A program made the position numbers and the translations under genes. A stretch of DNA of 64,000 nt from Oscillospiraceae bacterium. Lineage in GTDB: Bacteria > Bacillota > Clostridia > Oscillospirales > CAG-272. Under the pieces are notes generated by a model, which worked only from the letters and a program-made list of their open reading frames with translations, searched no databases and had not been told where the DNA came from. Below are positions 26,430 through 37,542 of this stretch, one piece after another (the stretch's first letter is position 1; each line of letters opens with the position of its first letter). Where the stretch lies: contig SVSG01000002.1 in assembly GCA_015064415.1 (NCBI GenBank), positions 1-64,000 of the forward strand. Direction: 5' to 3'.

Positions 26430-26482
26430 AGGTTTCTCCTTTCATAAGGTCGGGTGACGGTCTTTTTATGCAATTTTGCCGT
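26380..26482. repeat. 103-bp direct repeat, copy A
   Basis: The sequence from ACGGCAAACAGCATGAGC to CAATTTTGCCGT is identical to 27393-27495. It spans the signal-peptide codons and ribosome site of one gene, the 36-bp spacer, and the last codons of the next paralog. Confidence 0.9.
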
Positions 26483-27442
26483 CCTTGACCTCAAAGAAGA
26501 TGACAGCGTAAAAGAAGTTTTCCTCATCCCCTTCAAAGTAGCAGGGAAAACGGTAGAGATAGTGCCCGTCTTTGGTGGGAACATATCGGTCGGCGGCATC
26601 TCCGCCCACGTTCGAGCAAAGCGGTATTTTTAAGCTTTCACCCGGCGCGACGGTGCTACCGCCCTCGGGGAAGCGTTGCTGCCAATAGACGTGGTCTAAA
26701 TGCCCCTTTTCCTCATCACGGTACATCATTTCGTCGTAATAATCCGGTTCCAAGGGCGTGATGTCGCTTATGGGAATGATCAAATTTTTATCACCGGTGT
26801 TTTGGATGGAGAATTCGTAAAGGTACAGATGATGCTCGATGGCGGCGAGGGAAAGCGATACGTTTTTGCTTTGATAAACGCCCGCAGCGTAATAAATATG
26901 CGATGGAAAATCGGGATACACGGCGGCTTGCTCTTCGGTAATGGTGAAGTAGCCCACCCAATAATAACGCTCATCACTTCGTGTGACACGTGTGCTACCG
27001 TCAGAATTCATACTGAATATCTCATATCCGCTTACCAAACGATATTTTCCCGGGGTGACGGCTTGCAAATGCAAGGTGCGTGAAGCATCGGCATCTTTGT
27101 GAGCGGCAATCTTTTGCCAGACCTCTCTCGCAGAGCCGGACAGTAAGGGATAGTAAGTCCATTGTTCGTTTTCCCATTTTTCCACGGTGATAGAGTAGGG
27201 ACCGACTCCGCTGTCAACGTCCGTGTTGTTGAAGAACGTATAGTGAATTTTTCCATCGGCAAGGTAGATGTTGTCGATCTTGCGCCCCGTGATCTGGTTA
27301 AGCCCGTCCTCCTTGAAGGTTTCAAGCTTCGTGGTGTCGCATCTCCCACGTTGCTGTCGGGGGGAGTGTTTCCGCTTTCCTCCTGACATCCAACGGCAAA
27401 CAGCATGAGCAGGCAAAGTAAAAAAGCAAGGATGCGTTTCAT
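26466..27442 (-). pseudogene. tandem paralog 2: frameshifted Ig-like lipoprotein
   Basis: The start at 27442 encodes the same signal peptide as paralog 1 (LLMLFAVGCQ) and continues to about codon 36 (NVGDAT). The body of the protein (KLETFKEDGLNQITG onwards, ending FFEVKDGKIA) is in another frame. The track therefore shows a 136-aa ORF and a separate 330-aa ORF. One added base between about 27335 and 27364 restores a protein of about 325 aa. Position 27359-27364 is a G6 run on the plus strand. The body has intact family motifs and no other stops, so the break is recent, phase-variable, or a sequencing error. Confidence 0.75.
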
Positions 27443-27495
27443 AGGTTTCTCCTTTCATAAGGTCGGGTGACGGTCTTTTTATGCAATTTTGCCGT
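27393..27495. repeat. 103-bp direct repeat, copy B
   Basis: Perfect match to 26380-26482, offset 1013 bp. The 1-kb spacing equals one paralog gene. Confidence 0.9.
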
Positions 27496-28447
27496 TCACT
27501 ACGTCAAAGGTGACAACGGCGTAGAAGGGCAGTGCCTCCTCCCCCTCAAAGGCGACGGGGAGCAGATAGCGATACGTGCCGTCCGCAAGCTGATACAGGT
27601 CTTCGGGTACCCCGTGGATGTTGGATTGCAGATAAAGCGTCCATTCCGTATGGGGGGCAATTTTGATCGGCTCCTCGGGGAAGCGCTGCTCGAAACGGTA
27701 ATAACGCTCCGTTTTTCCGTTGCTTGTATAGTACATCTCGTCGCCTTCCGTTGTGAGCGCCTCGGTTCCCTTCATCAGCACCACAAGCGGTCGGTCGCTG
27801 TTGTTTTGCAGGCGGAATTGATAATGAAAAAGGTGATGCTCGACGTTTGCGATAGAGAACGCGACGCTTTTGCTTTGATAAACGTCATCGACAAGGCGTA
27901 CGTCAGGATCGGGATCATAATTCGGCACGTCTGCCTCGGTGATGGTGAAATATCCTACCCAGTAGGTTTTCGCTTCATCGAAGGTCAAGTGTTTGTTGCC
28001 CTTTTCATCTGTGGCGGTGCCTGTGTCACCCGCGATCAAGCGGTAACGCCCCGGCATCAGTTTGCGCGGGTAAATTTGCTTTTTGTAAGATCTTTGGGAG
28101 TTCGCCGCTATGCCATGTTGTTTGTGGCCGAGCGGTTCTCTGTCCACGAAAATCCCTCTTGGATTGAATAAAGCGTGGGTCACCCAGCCGTCCTCGCTCC
28201 AGCGTTCGGCGCGGGGGGATTCCATATGTTCGTCGGTATCGGCATAGACGTCGGTCTCGTTCACGTAGGTGAAGTGCAAGAGCCCCTCTTCAAACGAGGC
28301 GTTGATGTAACACAAGCTGTTTTGCGGGATGCCGTCCTTCACGACGGTGTCACCGGTCACTTGTGGCGTGTTGGGGTCGGATCCTTTTTCGCACCCAACG
28401 GCAAACAGCGTGAGCAGAGCAAGTAAAAGAGCAAGCAAGCGTTTCAT
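27479..28447 (-). CDS. tandem paralog 3: lipoprotein with Ig-like domains
   Basis: This 322-aa lipoprotein has a signal peptide with lipobox FAVGC. The family core follows: VVKDGIPQNSL, then AERWSEDGWVTH, PGRYRLIAGDTG, YWVGYFTITE, YQSKSVAFSIANVEHHLFHYQFRL, and the end VTFDVVNGKIA shared with paralog 1. It is the first gene after the leader/terminator region at 28463-28787 and has no room for its own promoter. Its transcription, and that of paralogs 2 and 1, should depend on read-through of that terminator. Surface location is implied by the signal. The biochemical role is unknown. Confidence 0.82.
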   Translation of the reverse strand: MKRLLALLLALLTLFAVGCEKGSDPNTPQVTGDTVVKDGIPQNSLCYINASFEEGLLHFTYVNETDVYADTDEHMESPRAERWSEDGWVTHALFNPRGIFVDREPLGHKQHGIAANSQRSYKKQIYPRKLMPGRYRLIAGDTGTATDEKGNKHLTFDEAKTYWVGYFTITEADVPNYDPDPDVRLVDDVYQSKSVAFSIANVEHHLFHYQFRLQNNSDRPLVVLMKGTEALTTEGDEMYYTSNGKTERYYRFEQRFPEEPIKIAPHTEWTLYLQSNIHGVPEDLYQLADGTYRYLLPVAFEGEEALPFYAVVTFDVVNGKIA

Positions 28448-28462
28448 AGGTTTCTCCTTTCC

Positions 28463-28497
28463 AAAACAAAAAGCGCATCGGACGGTGTCCGATGCGC
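28463..28497 (-). terminator. attenuator-type terminator before paralog 3
   Basis: In minus-strand RNA, GCGCAUCGGAC-acc-GUCCGAUGCGC is an 11-bp perfect stem followed by UUUUUGUUUU. It ends only 15 nt before the paralog 3 ATG, in the same orientation, so it lies within the leader rather than after a gene. Confidence 0.85.
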
Positions 28498-28752
28498 TCA
28501 GGAATTTCAGCTATGTTATCCCTCTCGGTGTTAATCTCGCGTCCGGGGTTGTCAAGCGTTTCGCTCGATCCGCGATGGCGGATCTGTCCCGCGCGGGATG
28601 GCAGATGAGTGGATGCCGTGGCATCTACCAAGCAGGGTATCTCACCAAAGGTTGGTGAGAACATAAGCATAGCTTTGCGTTTCTGTTGTTTCGCTGTGCA
28701 TCGGACTCACCCCTTTCTGTGATGGCGAGGAGGAGGTTTCCCCCTTGCTTGT
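28498..28752 (-). ncRNA. structured leader RNA with alternative pairing
   Basis: The predicted transcript from about 28752 folds into a chain of perfect hairpins. These are UCUCACCAA/UUGGUGAGA, GAUGC/GCAUC, UCCCGC/GCGGGA, GAUCCGC/GCGGAUC and AGCG/CGCU, before the terminator. The segment GUCCGAUGC (28706-28698) is complementary to GCAUCGGAC in the terminator 5' arm and could form an antiterminator. This is the layout of an attenuator. A stand-alone small RNA is the alternative. Confidence 0.6.
28642..28701 (-). CDS. putative 19-aa leader peptide
   Basis: This is a short ORF, MHSETTETQSYAYVLTNLW, with a ribosome site AAGGGGTGAG four bases before the ATG. Its start codon lies inside the GUCCGAUGC segment that can pair with the terminator arm, and its stop codon lies inside the first hairpin. 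Both positions fit control by ribosome occupancy. There is no strong run of one regulatory amino acid, so sensing of a specific tRNA is not indicated. It is too short for the ORF track. Confidence 0.45.
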   Translation of the reverse strand: MHSETTETQSYAYVLTNLW

Positions 28753-28758
28753 ATTCAT

Positions 28759-28787
28759 ATTATAGCAGAAAGGAGCGGTATTGTCAA
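28759..28787 (-). promoter_or_regulatory. promoter of the leader and paralogs 3-2-1
   Basis: Minus strand TTGACA, a 17-nt spacer and TATAAT: perfect consensus. Confidence 0.82.
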
Positions 28788-28923
28788 GGCGGTGTTGTGA
28801 AGTTTGTGCAACGAAATCAAAATGAAAGCGACTAAAATGTGCAAATTGCCCATTTTTTGCCGAAGAAAACTACTTGACGATAGAAAAATTCTTTGCTTGG
28901 AATGCTTGTAATAGAAAGCTTTT

Positions 28924-29844
28924 TCAATCGAAGTGATCAAAAATGTGGTTGGCTCCGAAGACATTGGGCGGGGCTTGGGGCTCCTCGGTCTTTGTCGCGT
29001 TCTCAAAGTAGTAGGGAATATTGACGCGATAGCGCCCCGTCGGAGGCGGCGCGATCGGCTCCATTGTATAGCGCTCGTTGTAAATGGGGCGCTCCAAATG
29101 AAGCGTTTCACCCGGGGCCACCGTGGTGTCCTCCAATGGCAGCATATAATAATCGTGGGTGCCGATCTGATAGAAATAACCGTTTTGATAGCGGGAAATG
29201 CGGAGGTTGGAAAGCTGTAGGGTCAGCGGGCTTTCGCTGTTGTTCGTAAGAGTCAGCAGCAGCTTTGGCTCGGTGCCGCCGACAAGGGAGGCGGTGAAGT
29301 CCACCTGTGCGTGCTTTTTCACGCCGTTATCGTAGTATACGTATTGGGGCAGAGAGGTCGGGGCTTGCTCCTCGGTGATCTCAAGGTGCCCGATGATATA
29401 GGTCTCATTCTCATCAAAGCGCAGATAGGTGCTGCCGTTTTCGTCCTGCACATAGCGGGTAGAGCCAAAGGAAAGACGGTATTTCCCCGCAAGGCGATCG
29501 GTGTTGGCGGTGACGGAGAAGCTACATTCCTGCTCGGAGAAGGGGGAGAGAACGTATGCCACAGAATGACGCGAGCTCCAAAGAGCAAAGCTGACCCATT
29601 CTTCACCGACCAGTTTTTCAATCGAGGGCTTTTCACCGTAATAAACGCGGCTTCGGGAATGGTTGACCAGCGTGTAATAGACGGTGCCGTTTTCATAGCG
29701 GACGTCTTTGATTTTAACGCGGTCGTTTTGTGTGATCCCCTCAGACACGTAGGTGTTGCCCCTTGTGAAAAAGAGGAAGGCACCAAGGGAAATAAAGAGC
29801 AGGCAAAGCGCAACGGTAACGATCAGGGTTACTTTCTTTTTCAT
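28924..29844 (-). CDS. tandem paralog 4: membrane-anchored Ig-like protein
   Basis: This 306-aa protein has an N-terminal hydrophobic segment (residues 5-27, VTVALCLLFISLGAFLFF) but no lipobox cysteine at its end, so it is probably a signal anchor. The mature part starts with VSEGITQNDR, matching the KDGITQN start of paralogs 1-3, and keeps AGKYRLSFGS, DENETYIIGHLEITE and LLLTLTNNSESPL. It is closest to paralog 5. Long nucleotide tracts near 29280 and 30220 are almost identical. It ends 135 bp before the leader promoter with no clear terminator, so read-through into the leader is possible. Confidence 0.8.
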   Translation of the reverse strand: MKKKVTLIVTVALCLLFISLGAFLFFTRGNTYVSEGITQNDRVKIKDVRYENGTVYYTLVNHSRSRVYYGEKPSIEKLVGEEWVSFALWSSRHSVAYVLSPFSEQECSFSVTANTDRLAGKYRLSFGSTRYVQDENGSTYLRFDENETYIIGHLEITEEQAPTSLPQYVYYDNGVKKHAQVDFTASLVGGTEPKLLLTLTNNSESPLTLQLSNLRISRYQNGYFYQIGTHDYYMLPLEDTTVAPGETLHLERPIYNERYTMEPIAPPPTGRYRVNIPYYFENATKTEEPQAPPNVFGANHIFDHFD

Positions 29845-29873
29845 CGGGTTTCTCCTTTCATTTGCGGTCAGGA

Positions 29874-30782
29874 TCAGTCGGAATGGTTGAATTTACAGTC
29901 TGCGAAAAATAGAGTAGGCAGGATCGGCGGGCCCATGACATCGGGCTCTTCAAATTCATAAGGGATCTTGACACAGTAGCGCCCCGTCGGGGGTGGGTCA
30001 ACGGGAGGCGGGTCGAAAATTCCTTTTGCAAGGGGAAGCTCTGCCGTATAGGTCTCGCCGGGGCTGACGGTCACGTGCTCAGTATCGGGCAATTTGTAGC
30101 CGCAGCTGCTGAAGGTGGCCTGATGATAGCGGAAGATCTCCAGCGCGGAAAGCTGAAGGATGAGCGGCTTTTCGCTGTTGTTGGTGAGGGTGAGCAGGAG
30201 CTTTGGTTCAATGCCGCCGACAAGGGAGGCGGTGAAGTCCACCTGTGCGTGCTTGCGCACGCCGTTGTCCTCATACGCGTTGGCGGGGAGGCGATTGGGG
30301 GATTGCGTTTCGGTGATCTCAAGGTAGCCGACAAGATAGGTCTCGTTCGGGTCAAAGACGGCGAAAACGGCACCGTTTTGGTCCTGCACGTAGCGCTCGG
30401 CACCAAAGGATAGGCGATATGTGCCTGCAAGCGCGTCGGAATTTCGGAAGGAATAGGAGTGCTTGGTCTCGCTGAAGGCGGGCAGGCGCAGGGGGGCACA
30501 GTTGTGACCGGCGGTCTCCACGTTGACCCAGCTGTCGTCGGCCTTCTTTTCCAGAATGACGCATCCGCTCACTTGCACGGCGTGGGGCGTTTCATTGATC
30601 AGGGTGTAGTGGATGCTCCCCTTTTCAAAATAAACGTTTTCCACGCGCAAGCGGTCGTTTTGTGTGATCCCCTCGGAGACGTAGGTCCTGCCCCTTGTAA
30701 AGGCGAGGAAGGCGAAAAGGGAACAAAGAAGCAGACAAAGCACGCCTGCGGCAATCAGAATGATTTTTGTTTTTCTTTTCAT
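29874..30782 (-). CDS. tandem paralog 5: membrane-anchored Ig-like protein
   Basis: This 302-aa protein is the first gene of the array in transcription order. Residues 7-28 (IILIAAGVLCLLLCSLFAFLAF) form a membrane anchor. VSEGITQNDRLR opens the exported part. The first domain carries LEKKADDSWVNVE and AGTYRLSFGAERYVQD, the second HAQVDFTASLVGG and LLLTLTNNSEKPLILQLS. It shares all hallmarks with paralog 4, 29 bp downstream, and is presumably cotranscribed with it. GGAGACC precedes the ATG. No consensus promoter is visible upstream. Confidence 0.8.
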   Translation of the reverse strand: MKRKTKIILIAAGVLCLLLCSLFAFLAFTRGRTYVSEGITQNDRLRVENVYFEKGSIHYTLINETPHAVQVSGCVILEKKADDSWVNVETAGHNCAPLRLPAFSETKHSYSFRNSDALAGTYRLSFGAERYVQDQNGAVFAVFDPNETYLVGYLEITETQSPNRLPANAYEDNGVRKHAQVDFTASLVGGIEPKLLLTLTNNSEKPLILQLSALEIFRYHQATFSSCGYKLPDTEHVTVSPGETYTAELPLAKGIFDPPPVDPPPTGRYCVKIPYEFEEPDVMGPPILPTLFFADCKFNHSD

Positions 30783-30953
30783 GGCGGTCTCCTTTCCTTC
30801 TGTCTATTTCCAATATAGCGGAAAAATATGACAATGAAGGGGTGTATTTTGTAAACATCGCGTAAACGGCGTAAAAATCGGCGGCTCCGTTTTGTGCAAG
30901 ATGCATAAATTTCTGCGGCGGAAAAGCGGATGCGCGCGCACGCATATTTTCCT

Positions 30954-30982
30954 TTGACAAAATCCGTATTTTATGGTATACT
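30954..30982 (+). promoter_or_regulatory. promoter of the DUF512-der-obg-ppa operon
   Basis: TTGACA, a 17-nt spacer and TATACT. Confidence 0.75.
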
Positions 30983-31034
30983 TATATGATAGAATAAGAT
31001 ATAATGCAAAACTATGCCCAAGGGAGGTGAGCGT

Positions 31035-32354
31035 GTGGTTAAGATCACAGAGGTGCTGGCGGGAAGCCGCGCCGAGCGGGCAGGTGTGCAGGCAGGCGAC
31101 GTTCTTGTCGCCATCAATCAAAACGAGATCACGGACGTGCTGGATTACCGCTTTTATCTGACCGAGCGCCGGGTGACGCTGTCGCTGTTGCGCGGGGACA
31201 AGCCGATCGAGACCGTGATCCGCAAGCAGGAATACGACGATATCGGGCTGGAGTTTGAGACCCCGCTGATGGACAAAAAGCATTGCTGTGCCAACAAGTG
31301 CATCTTCTGCTTCATCGATCAGCTGCCGAAGGGCTTGCGTCCCTCTCTTTATTTTAAGGATGACGATTCGCGTCTTTCCTTCCTGCACGGCAATTACATC
31401 ACGCTTACCAATCTCACGGACGCGGACATTGACCGCATCATCAAGATGCACATTTCCCCCGTGAACGTGTCGGTGCACACCACCAATCCCGAGCTGCGCT
31501 GTGAGATGATGAAAAACCGCCGCGCGGGCAAGGTGCTTGCCTATCTTGATCGTCTGGCCGAGGCGGGCATCCGCATCTGCGGGCAGATCGTGCTTTGCCG
31601 CGGCATCAACGACGGGGCACAGCTGCAACGCTCGATGGAGGATCTGGCACGGCTTTACCCCGCGCTTTCCAGCGTGTCGGTGGTGCCTGCGGGGCTGACG
31701 AAATTCCGCGAGGGGTTGTATCCGCTTTCCCCCTTCACCCCGGAGGAGTGCCGCGCGGTGATCGCGCAGGTGAACGCCTTCGGCGAGCGGTGTGAGAAGG
31801 AATTGGGTGCGCGCATCTTCTGTTGTGCGGACGAATTTTATCTGAAAGCGAAATTGCCTCTTCCCGAGGAAGAATATTACGGCGACTATGAGCAGATCGA
31901 GAACGGTGTGGGAATGCTGCGCTCCCTTTATGAGGAATTTGCCGCCGAAATGGACTTCCTTGACGAATATATCCCCGAGAGGGGAATGGAACATCGCCGC
32001 GTGAGCGTGGTGACGGGGAAAGCGGCGGCGCCGATGCTGCGTGCGCTTGCCGAAATGCTTTGTGCCCGTGTACCCGAGCTTGCGGTAGAGGTCATCACGG
32101 TGGAGAACAACTTTTTCGGCCCCGAGATCACGGTGGCTGGGTTGCTTACGGGTAAGGACGTGTGTGAGCAGCTGGCAGGGCGCGATCTGGGGGACGAGGT
32201 GCTTTATCCCGCCACGATGCTGCGTGCCGAGGGAGATCTCTTCCTTTGCGGTATGAGCCCCGCCGAGATGGAAAACAAATTGAAGGTGCCCGTAAGGGCT
32301 GTGAGAAACGAGGGTGCGGCGCTGTGCGCGGCACTGCTTGGTTGTGAGAATTGA
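31035..32354 (+). CDS. DUF512 family PDZ/radical-SAM-like protein
   Basis: This 439-aa protein has an N-terminal PDZ-like domain (EVLAGSRAERAGVQAGDVLVAINQ). A radical-SAM-like centre follows with the cysteine cluster CCANKCIFCFIDQLPKG near residue 85. The rest is the DUF512 domain. The family is widespread in Clostridia and cyanobacteria and typically sits before der. The exact reaction is not established to my knowledge. I chose GTG at 31035 because AGGGAGGTGAG lies four bases upstream. The track ATG at 31014 would place that ribosome site inside the gene. Confidence 0.85.
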   Translation: MVKITEVLAGSRAERAGVQAGDVLVAINQNEITDVLDYRFYLTERRVTLSLLRGDKPIETVIRKQEYDDIGLEFETPLMDKKHCCANKCIFCFIDQLPKGLRPSLYFKDDDSRLSFLHGNYITLTNLTDADIDRIIKMHISPVNVSVHTTNPELRCEMMKNRRAGKVLAYLDRLAEAGIRICGQIVLCRGINDGAQLQRSMEDLARLYPALSSVSVVPAGLTKFREGLYPLSPFTPEECRAVIAQVNAFGERCEKELGARIFCCADEFYLKAKLPLPEEEYYGDYEQIENGVGMLRSLYEEFAAEMDFLDEYIPERGMEHRRVSVVTGKAAAPMLRALAEMLCARVPELAVEVITVENNFFGPEITVAGLLTGKDVCEQLAGRDLGDEVLYPATMLRAEGDLFLCGMSPAEMENKLKVPVRAVRNEGAALCAALLGCEN

Positions 32355-32373
32355 CGAAGTGAGGTGTGTTAGA

Positions 32374-34993
<2,620 letters not shown>

Positions 34994-35004
34994 AAGGAGA
35001 CGCT

Positions 35005-35535
35005 ATGAACATTTGGCACGATATGGATCCCAAGCAGATCACGCCCACCGATTTTTCCGCCCTTATCGAGATCCCCAAGGGAAGCAGCTGTAAGTACGAG
35101 CTGGACAAGTATACGGGTCTTCTTCGATTGGACCGTGTGCTCTATACCTCCACGCACTATCCCGCAAATTACGGCTTTATTCCGCGCACCTATGCCGATG
35201 ACGGCGACCCGCTGGACGTGCTGGTGCTTTGCAACGAGTCGATCTTGCCGATGACCCTGATCCGCGTGTATCCCATCGGTGTCATGCGTATGTTGGATGA
35301 CGGGCACGTTGACGATAAGATCATTGCCATTCCGTTCTCTGACCCCAGCTACAACAACATCCGCTCGATCGACGAGCTGCCCCCGCATATTTTCGACGAA
35401 ATCATGCACTTTTTCAAGGTCTACAAGCAGCTGGAAAACAAGCAGACCGACATCAAGGAGCTGTATGACCGCGAGACGGCGGAAAAGATCGTGAAGGAAG
35501 CAATCGACGGCTACGTGGACAAGTTTTGCAGATAA
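35005..35535 (+). CDS. ppa: inorganic pyrophosphatase, family I
   Basis: This soluble enzyme hydrolyses pyrophosphate to drive biosynthesis. The 176-aa protein is the usual size and has the family I core: EIPKGSSCKYELDK near residue 22, HYPANYGFIPRTY near 50 and DGDPLDVLV near 65, which supplies the metal-binding aspartates. AAAGGAG precedes the ATG, 11 bp after obg ends. It is part of the der-obg run. Many Clostridia use family II or membrane pyrophosphatases instead, so the family I type is worth noting. Confidence 0.95.
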   Translation: MNIWHDMDPKQITPTDFSALIEIPKGSSCKYELDKYTGLLRLDRVLYTSTHYPANYGFIPRTYADDGDPLDVLVLCNESILPMTLIRVYPIGVMRMLDDGHVDDKIIAIPFSDPSYNNIRSIDELPPHIFDEIMHFFKVYKQLENKQTDIKELYDRETAEKIVKEAIDGYVDKFCR

Positions 35536-35549
35536 GGAGAACGACGGCC

Positions 35550-37457
35550 ATGAAGATTTTGTTTGAGAATGCGGCACACCTGCAGGACGGTATTGCGCTT
35601 ATTTGCAAGGACCTTGATATCGAGGTGGTCACGGGCGTGGCTGATCTCTGTGTCAGTGTGCGCGAGGTCGCGGAGCATACGCTTACGGTGACGCGCAACG
35701 GGAGCACCGCCGAGATCGTATACGGCGGCGGAAAGGCACGCTTTTTCCGCGGTCTTGCCACCCTTTGCGGTTGGTATAAAAAGGGAATTAGTGCCAAAAC
35801 GGTATCGGAAAACCCGATTTTTACCTTCAATGGCGCGATGCCGGACGTTTCCAGAAATGCGGTGCTGCGCGTGGAGAGCGTCAAGCTGATGATGCGCAAA
35901 ATGGCGCTGATGGGACTCAATGCTTTTATGCTGTATACCGAGGATACCTACGAGATCGAAGGGCGTCCCTACTTCGGTCATATGCGCGGCAGATACACCA
36001 AGGCGGAGCTGAAGGAATTGGACGCCTACGCCGCAAAGCTTGGCATCGAGCTGATCCCCTGCATTCAGACGCTGGGACACCTTGCCACCCACCTGCGCTG
36101 GCAGGCATCCTCCGCCTACAAGGACACCGCCAACGTGATGCTGGTGGGTGCTGAGGCGACCTATCAGTTGATCGACGATATGCTGAAGACGTGTAAGGAG
36201 TGCTTCCGCACCGATCGTATCCATTTGGGCCTTGATGAGACCAAGGATATCGGTCTTGGCAAGTATCTTTCCAAAAACGGTTACCGCGTGGGGCATGAGA
36301 TCTATCTGGAGCATTTGAACAAGGTTGCCGACATGGCGCTTTCTTACGGCTATCGCCCGATGATGTGGAGTGATATGTTCTTCCGCTTTGCGGGCGAGGG
36401 CATTGAGGGGTATTATGATTATCACCCCGACGTGGTAATGACGGAAGAGATCGCCGCACTTGTGCCCAAGGGTGTACAGCAGGTGTTCTGGGACTACTAT
36501 CGTCCGAGCGAGGATTTTTATGCCGTCAATATCGAAAAACATAAGAAGTATTTTGGCGAGAACGTGATGTTCGCAGGTGCCGTGTGGCTTTGGGGTGGCT
36601 ACTGTCCCCACTTCCGTCGCTCGATCCGCAGCACTTACCCCGCGCTTGAGGCATGCCGTAAGGCAGGGGTCAAGGAAAATCTCACCACGATCTGGCTGGG
36701 CGGTGGCGCCGCACAGGGCCAAATACTGCTGTCGCTGGCGGGACTTGCTTGGTATGCCTCTTATGATTATAAGGGCACGCGCGACGAGCAGGATATCCGC
36801 GAAAGCTTTGAGAATGTTTGCGGCGCTTCTTACGAGGACATCATGGCATGTGAGAAGCCCGCATATCCGCACAATAACTATCGCGGTATTTGCCGCACGC
36901 TGATGCTCAACGATCCGTTGCTTGGCTTGGTAGATGCCCACGTCAAGCAGCATAACGAGACCTGTGCCGTGCCGATGCAGGACTATTATAAGGAAACGAC
37001 CGCAGCCCTTGCTAAGGCGCGCGGAAACGTGGGAGAGTTCACCCTCTCGTATGAGGTGATCTATCGTATTTCCTGCTTGCTGGAGAATAAGGCGGACTTC
37101 GGCGTGCGCCTGAAGGCCGCGTATGATGCCGGGGACCGTGAGGCGCTGGCGGCATTGGTGGCAGAGTGTGACGTGATCATCGAGAAGATCCACGCGCTGC
37201 GCCGCGCACACCGCACGGCGTGGATGACCTACTACAAGCCCTTCGGCTGGGAGGTGCAGGATAATTGCTACGGTGCATTTGTCTCCCGCTTTGACACCGT
37301 GAAGGAGCGCGTTGGCGCTTACCTTGCGGGCGAGATTGCTGTCATTGAGGAGCTGGAGGAGGAGCGCCTTCGCTTGGACGGCCCCAACGACGAAGCGTTT
37401 TCCGGTGTAGTCAACGGTGTTGGCTTTGCGACGCTTTCCACCGCAGGCGTGCTGTAA
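35550..37457 (+). CDS. GH20-like beta-N-acetylhexosaminidase
   Basis: This 635-aa protein has no signal peptide and probably acts on imported amino-sugar oligosaccharides. Residues 1-95 are a small alpha/beta domain. The TIM barrel holds the GH20 catalytic pair in IHLGLDETKD near residue 227, where the Asp-Glu polarises the acetamido group and donates the proton. FGHMRGRYTK and CIQTLGHLATHLRW are substrate-side motifs. The C-terminal 200 residues are helical. N-acetyl-glucosaminidase and galactosaminidase activity cannot be told apart here. The start is the ATG at 35550 after AAGGAG. Confidence 0.85.
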   Translation: MKILFENAAHLQDGIALICKDLDIEVVTGVADLCVSVREVAEHTLTVTRNGSTAEIVYGGGKARFFRGLATLCGWYKKGISAKTVSENPIFTFNGAMPDVSRNAVLRVESVKLMMRKMALMGLNAFMLYTEDTYEIEGRPYFGHMRGRYTKAELKELDAYAAKLGIELIPCIQTLGHLATHLRWQASSAYKDTANVMLVGAEATYQLIDDMLKTCKECFRTDRIHLGLDETKDIGLGKYLSKNGYRVGHEIYLEHLNKVADMALSYGYRPMMWSDMFFRFAGEGIEGYYDYHPDVVMTEEIAALVPKGVQQVFWDYYRPSEDFYAVNIEKHKKYFGENVMFAGAVWLWGGYCPHFRRSIRSTYPALEACRKAGVKENLTTIWLGGGAAQGQILLSLAGLAWYASYDYKGTRDEQDIRESFENVCGASYEDIMACEKPAYPHNNYRGICRTLMLNDPLLGLVDAHVKQHNETCAVPMQDYYKETTAALAKARGNVGEFTLSYEVIYRISCLLENKADFGVRLKAAYDAGDREALAALVAECDVIIEKIHALRRAHRTAWMTYYKPFGWEVQDNCYGAFVSRFDTVKERVGAYLAGEIAVIEELEEERLRLDGPNDEAFSGVVNGVGFATLSTAGVL

Positions 37458-37459
37458 TC

Positions 37460-37487
37460 AAAAGAGGGCATACGTGCCCCCTTTTCT
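37460..37487 (+). terminator. terminator after the GH20-like gene
   Basis: AAAAG-a-GGGCA-tacg-TGCCC-c-CTTTT with one mismatch. Confidence 0.65.
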
Positions 37488-37542
37488 CTGACATTTCGTG
37501 TTTTTTATCGGGTGCCGAGGTGGCACGAAGGATGGTGAATAA

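Noticed and set aside
28463-28787. T-box or known riboswitch class
   Set aside because: The leader lacks the T-box antiterminator motif and the conserved cores of common riboswitches that I can recognise.
35511-37211. 566-aa minus-strand ORF
   Set aside because: It is the antisense of the GH20-like gene, which holds the catalytic Asp-Glu motif.
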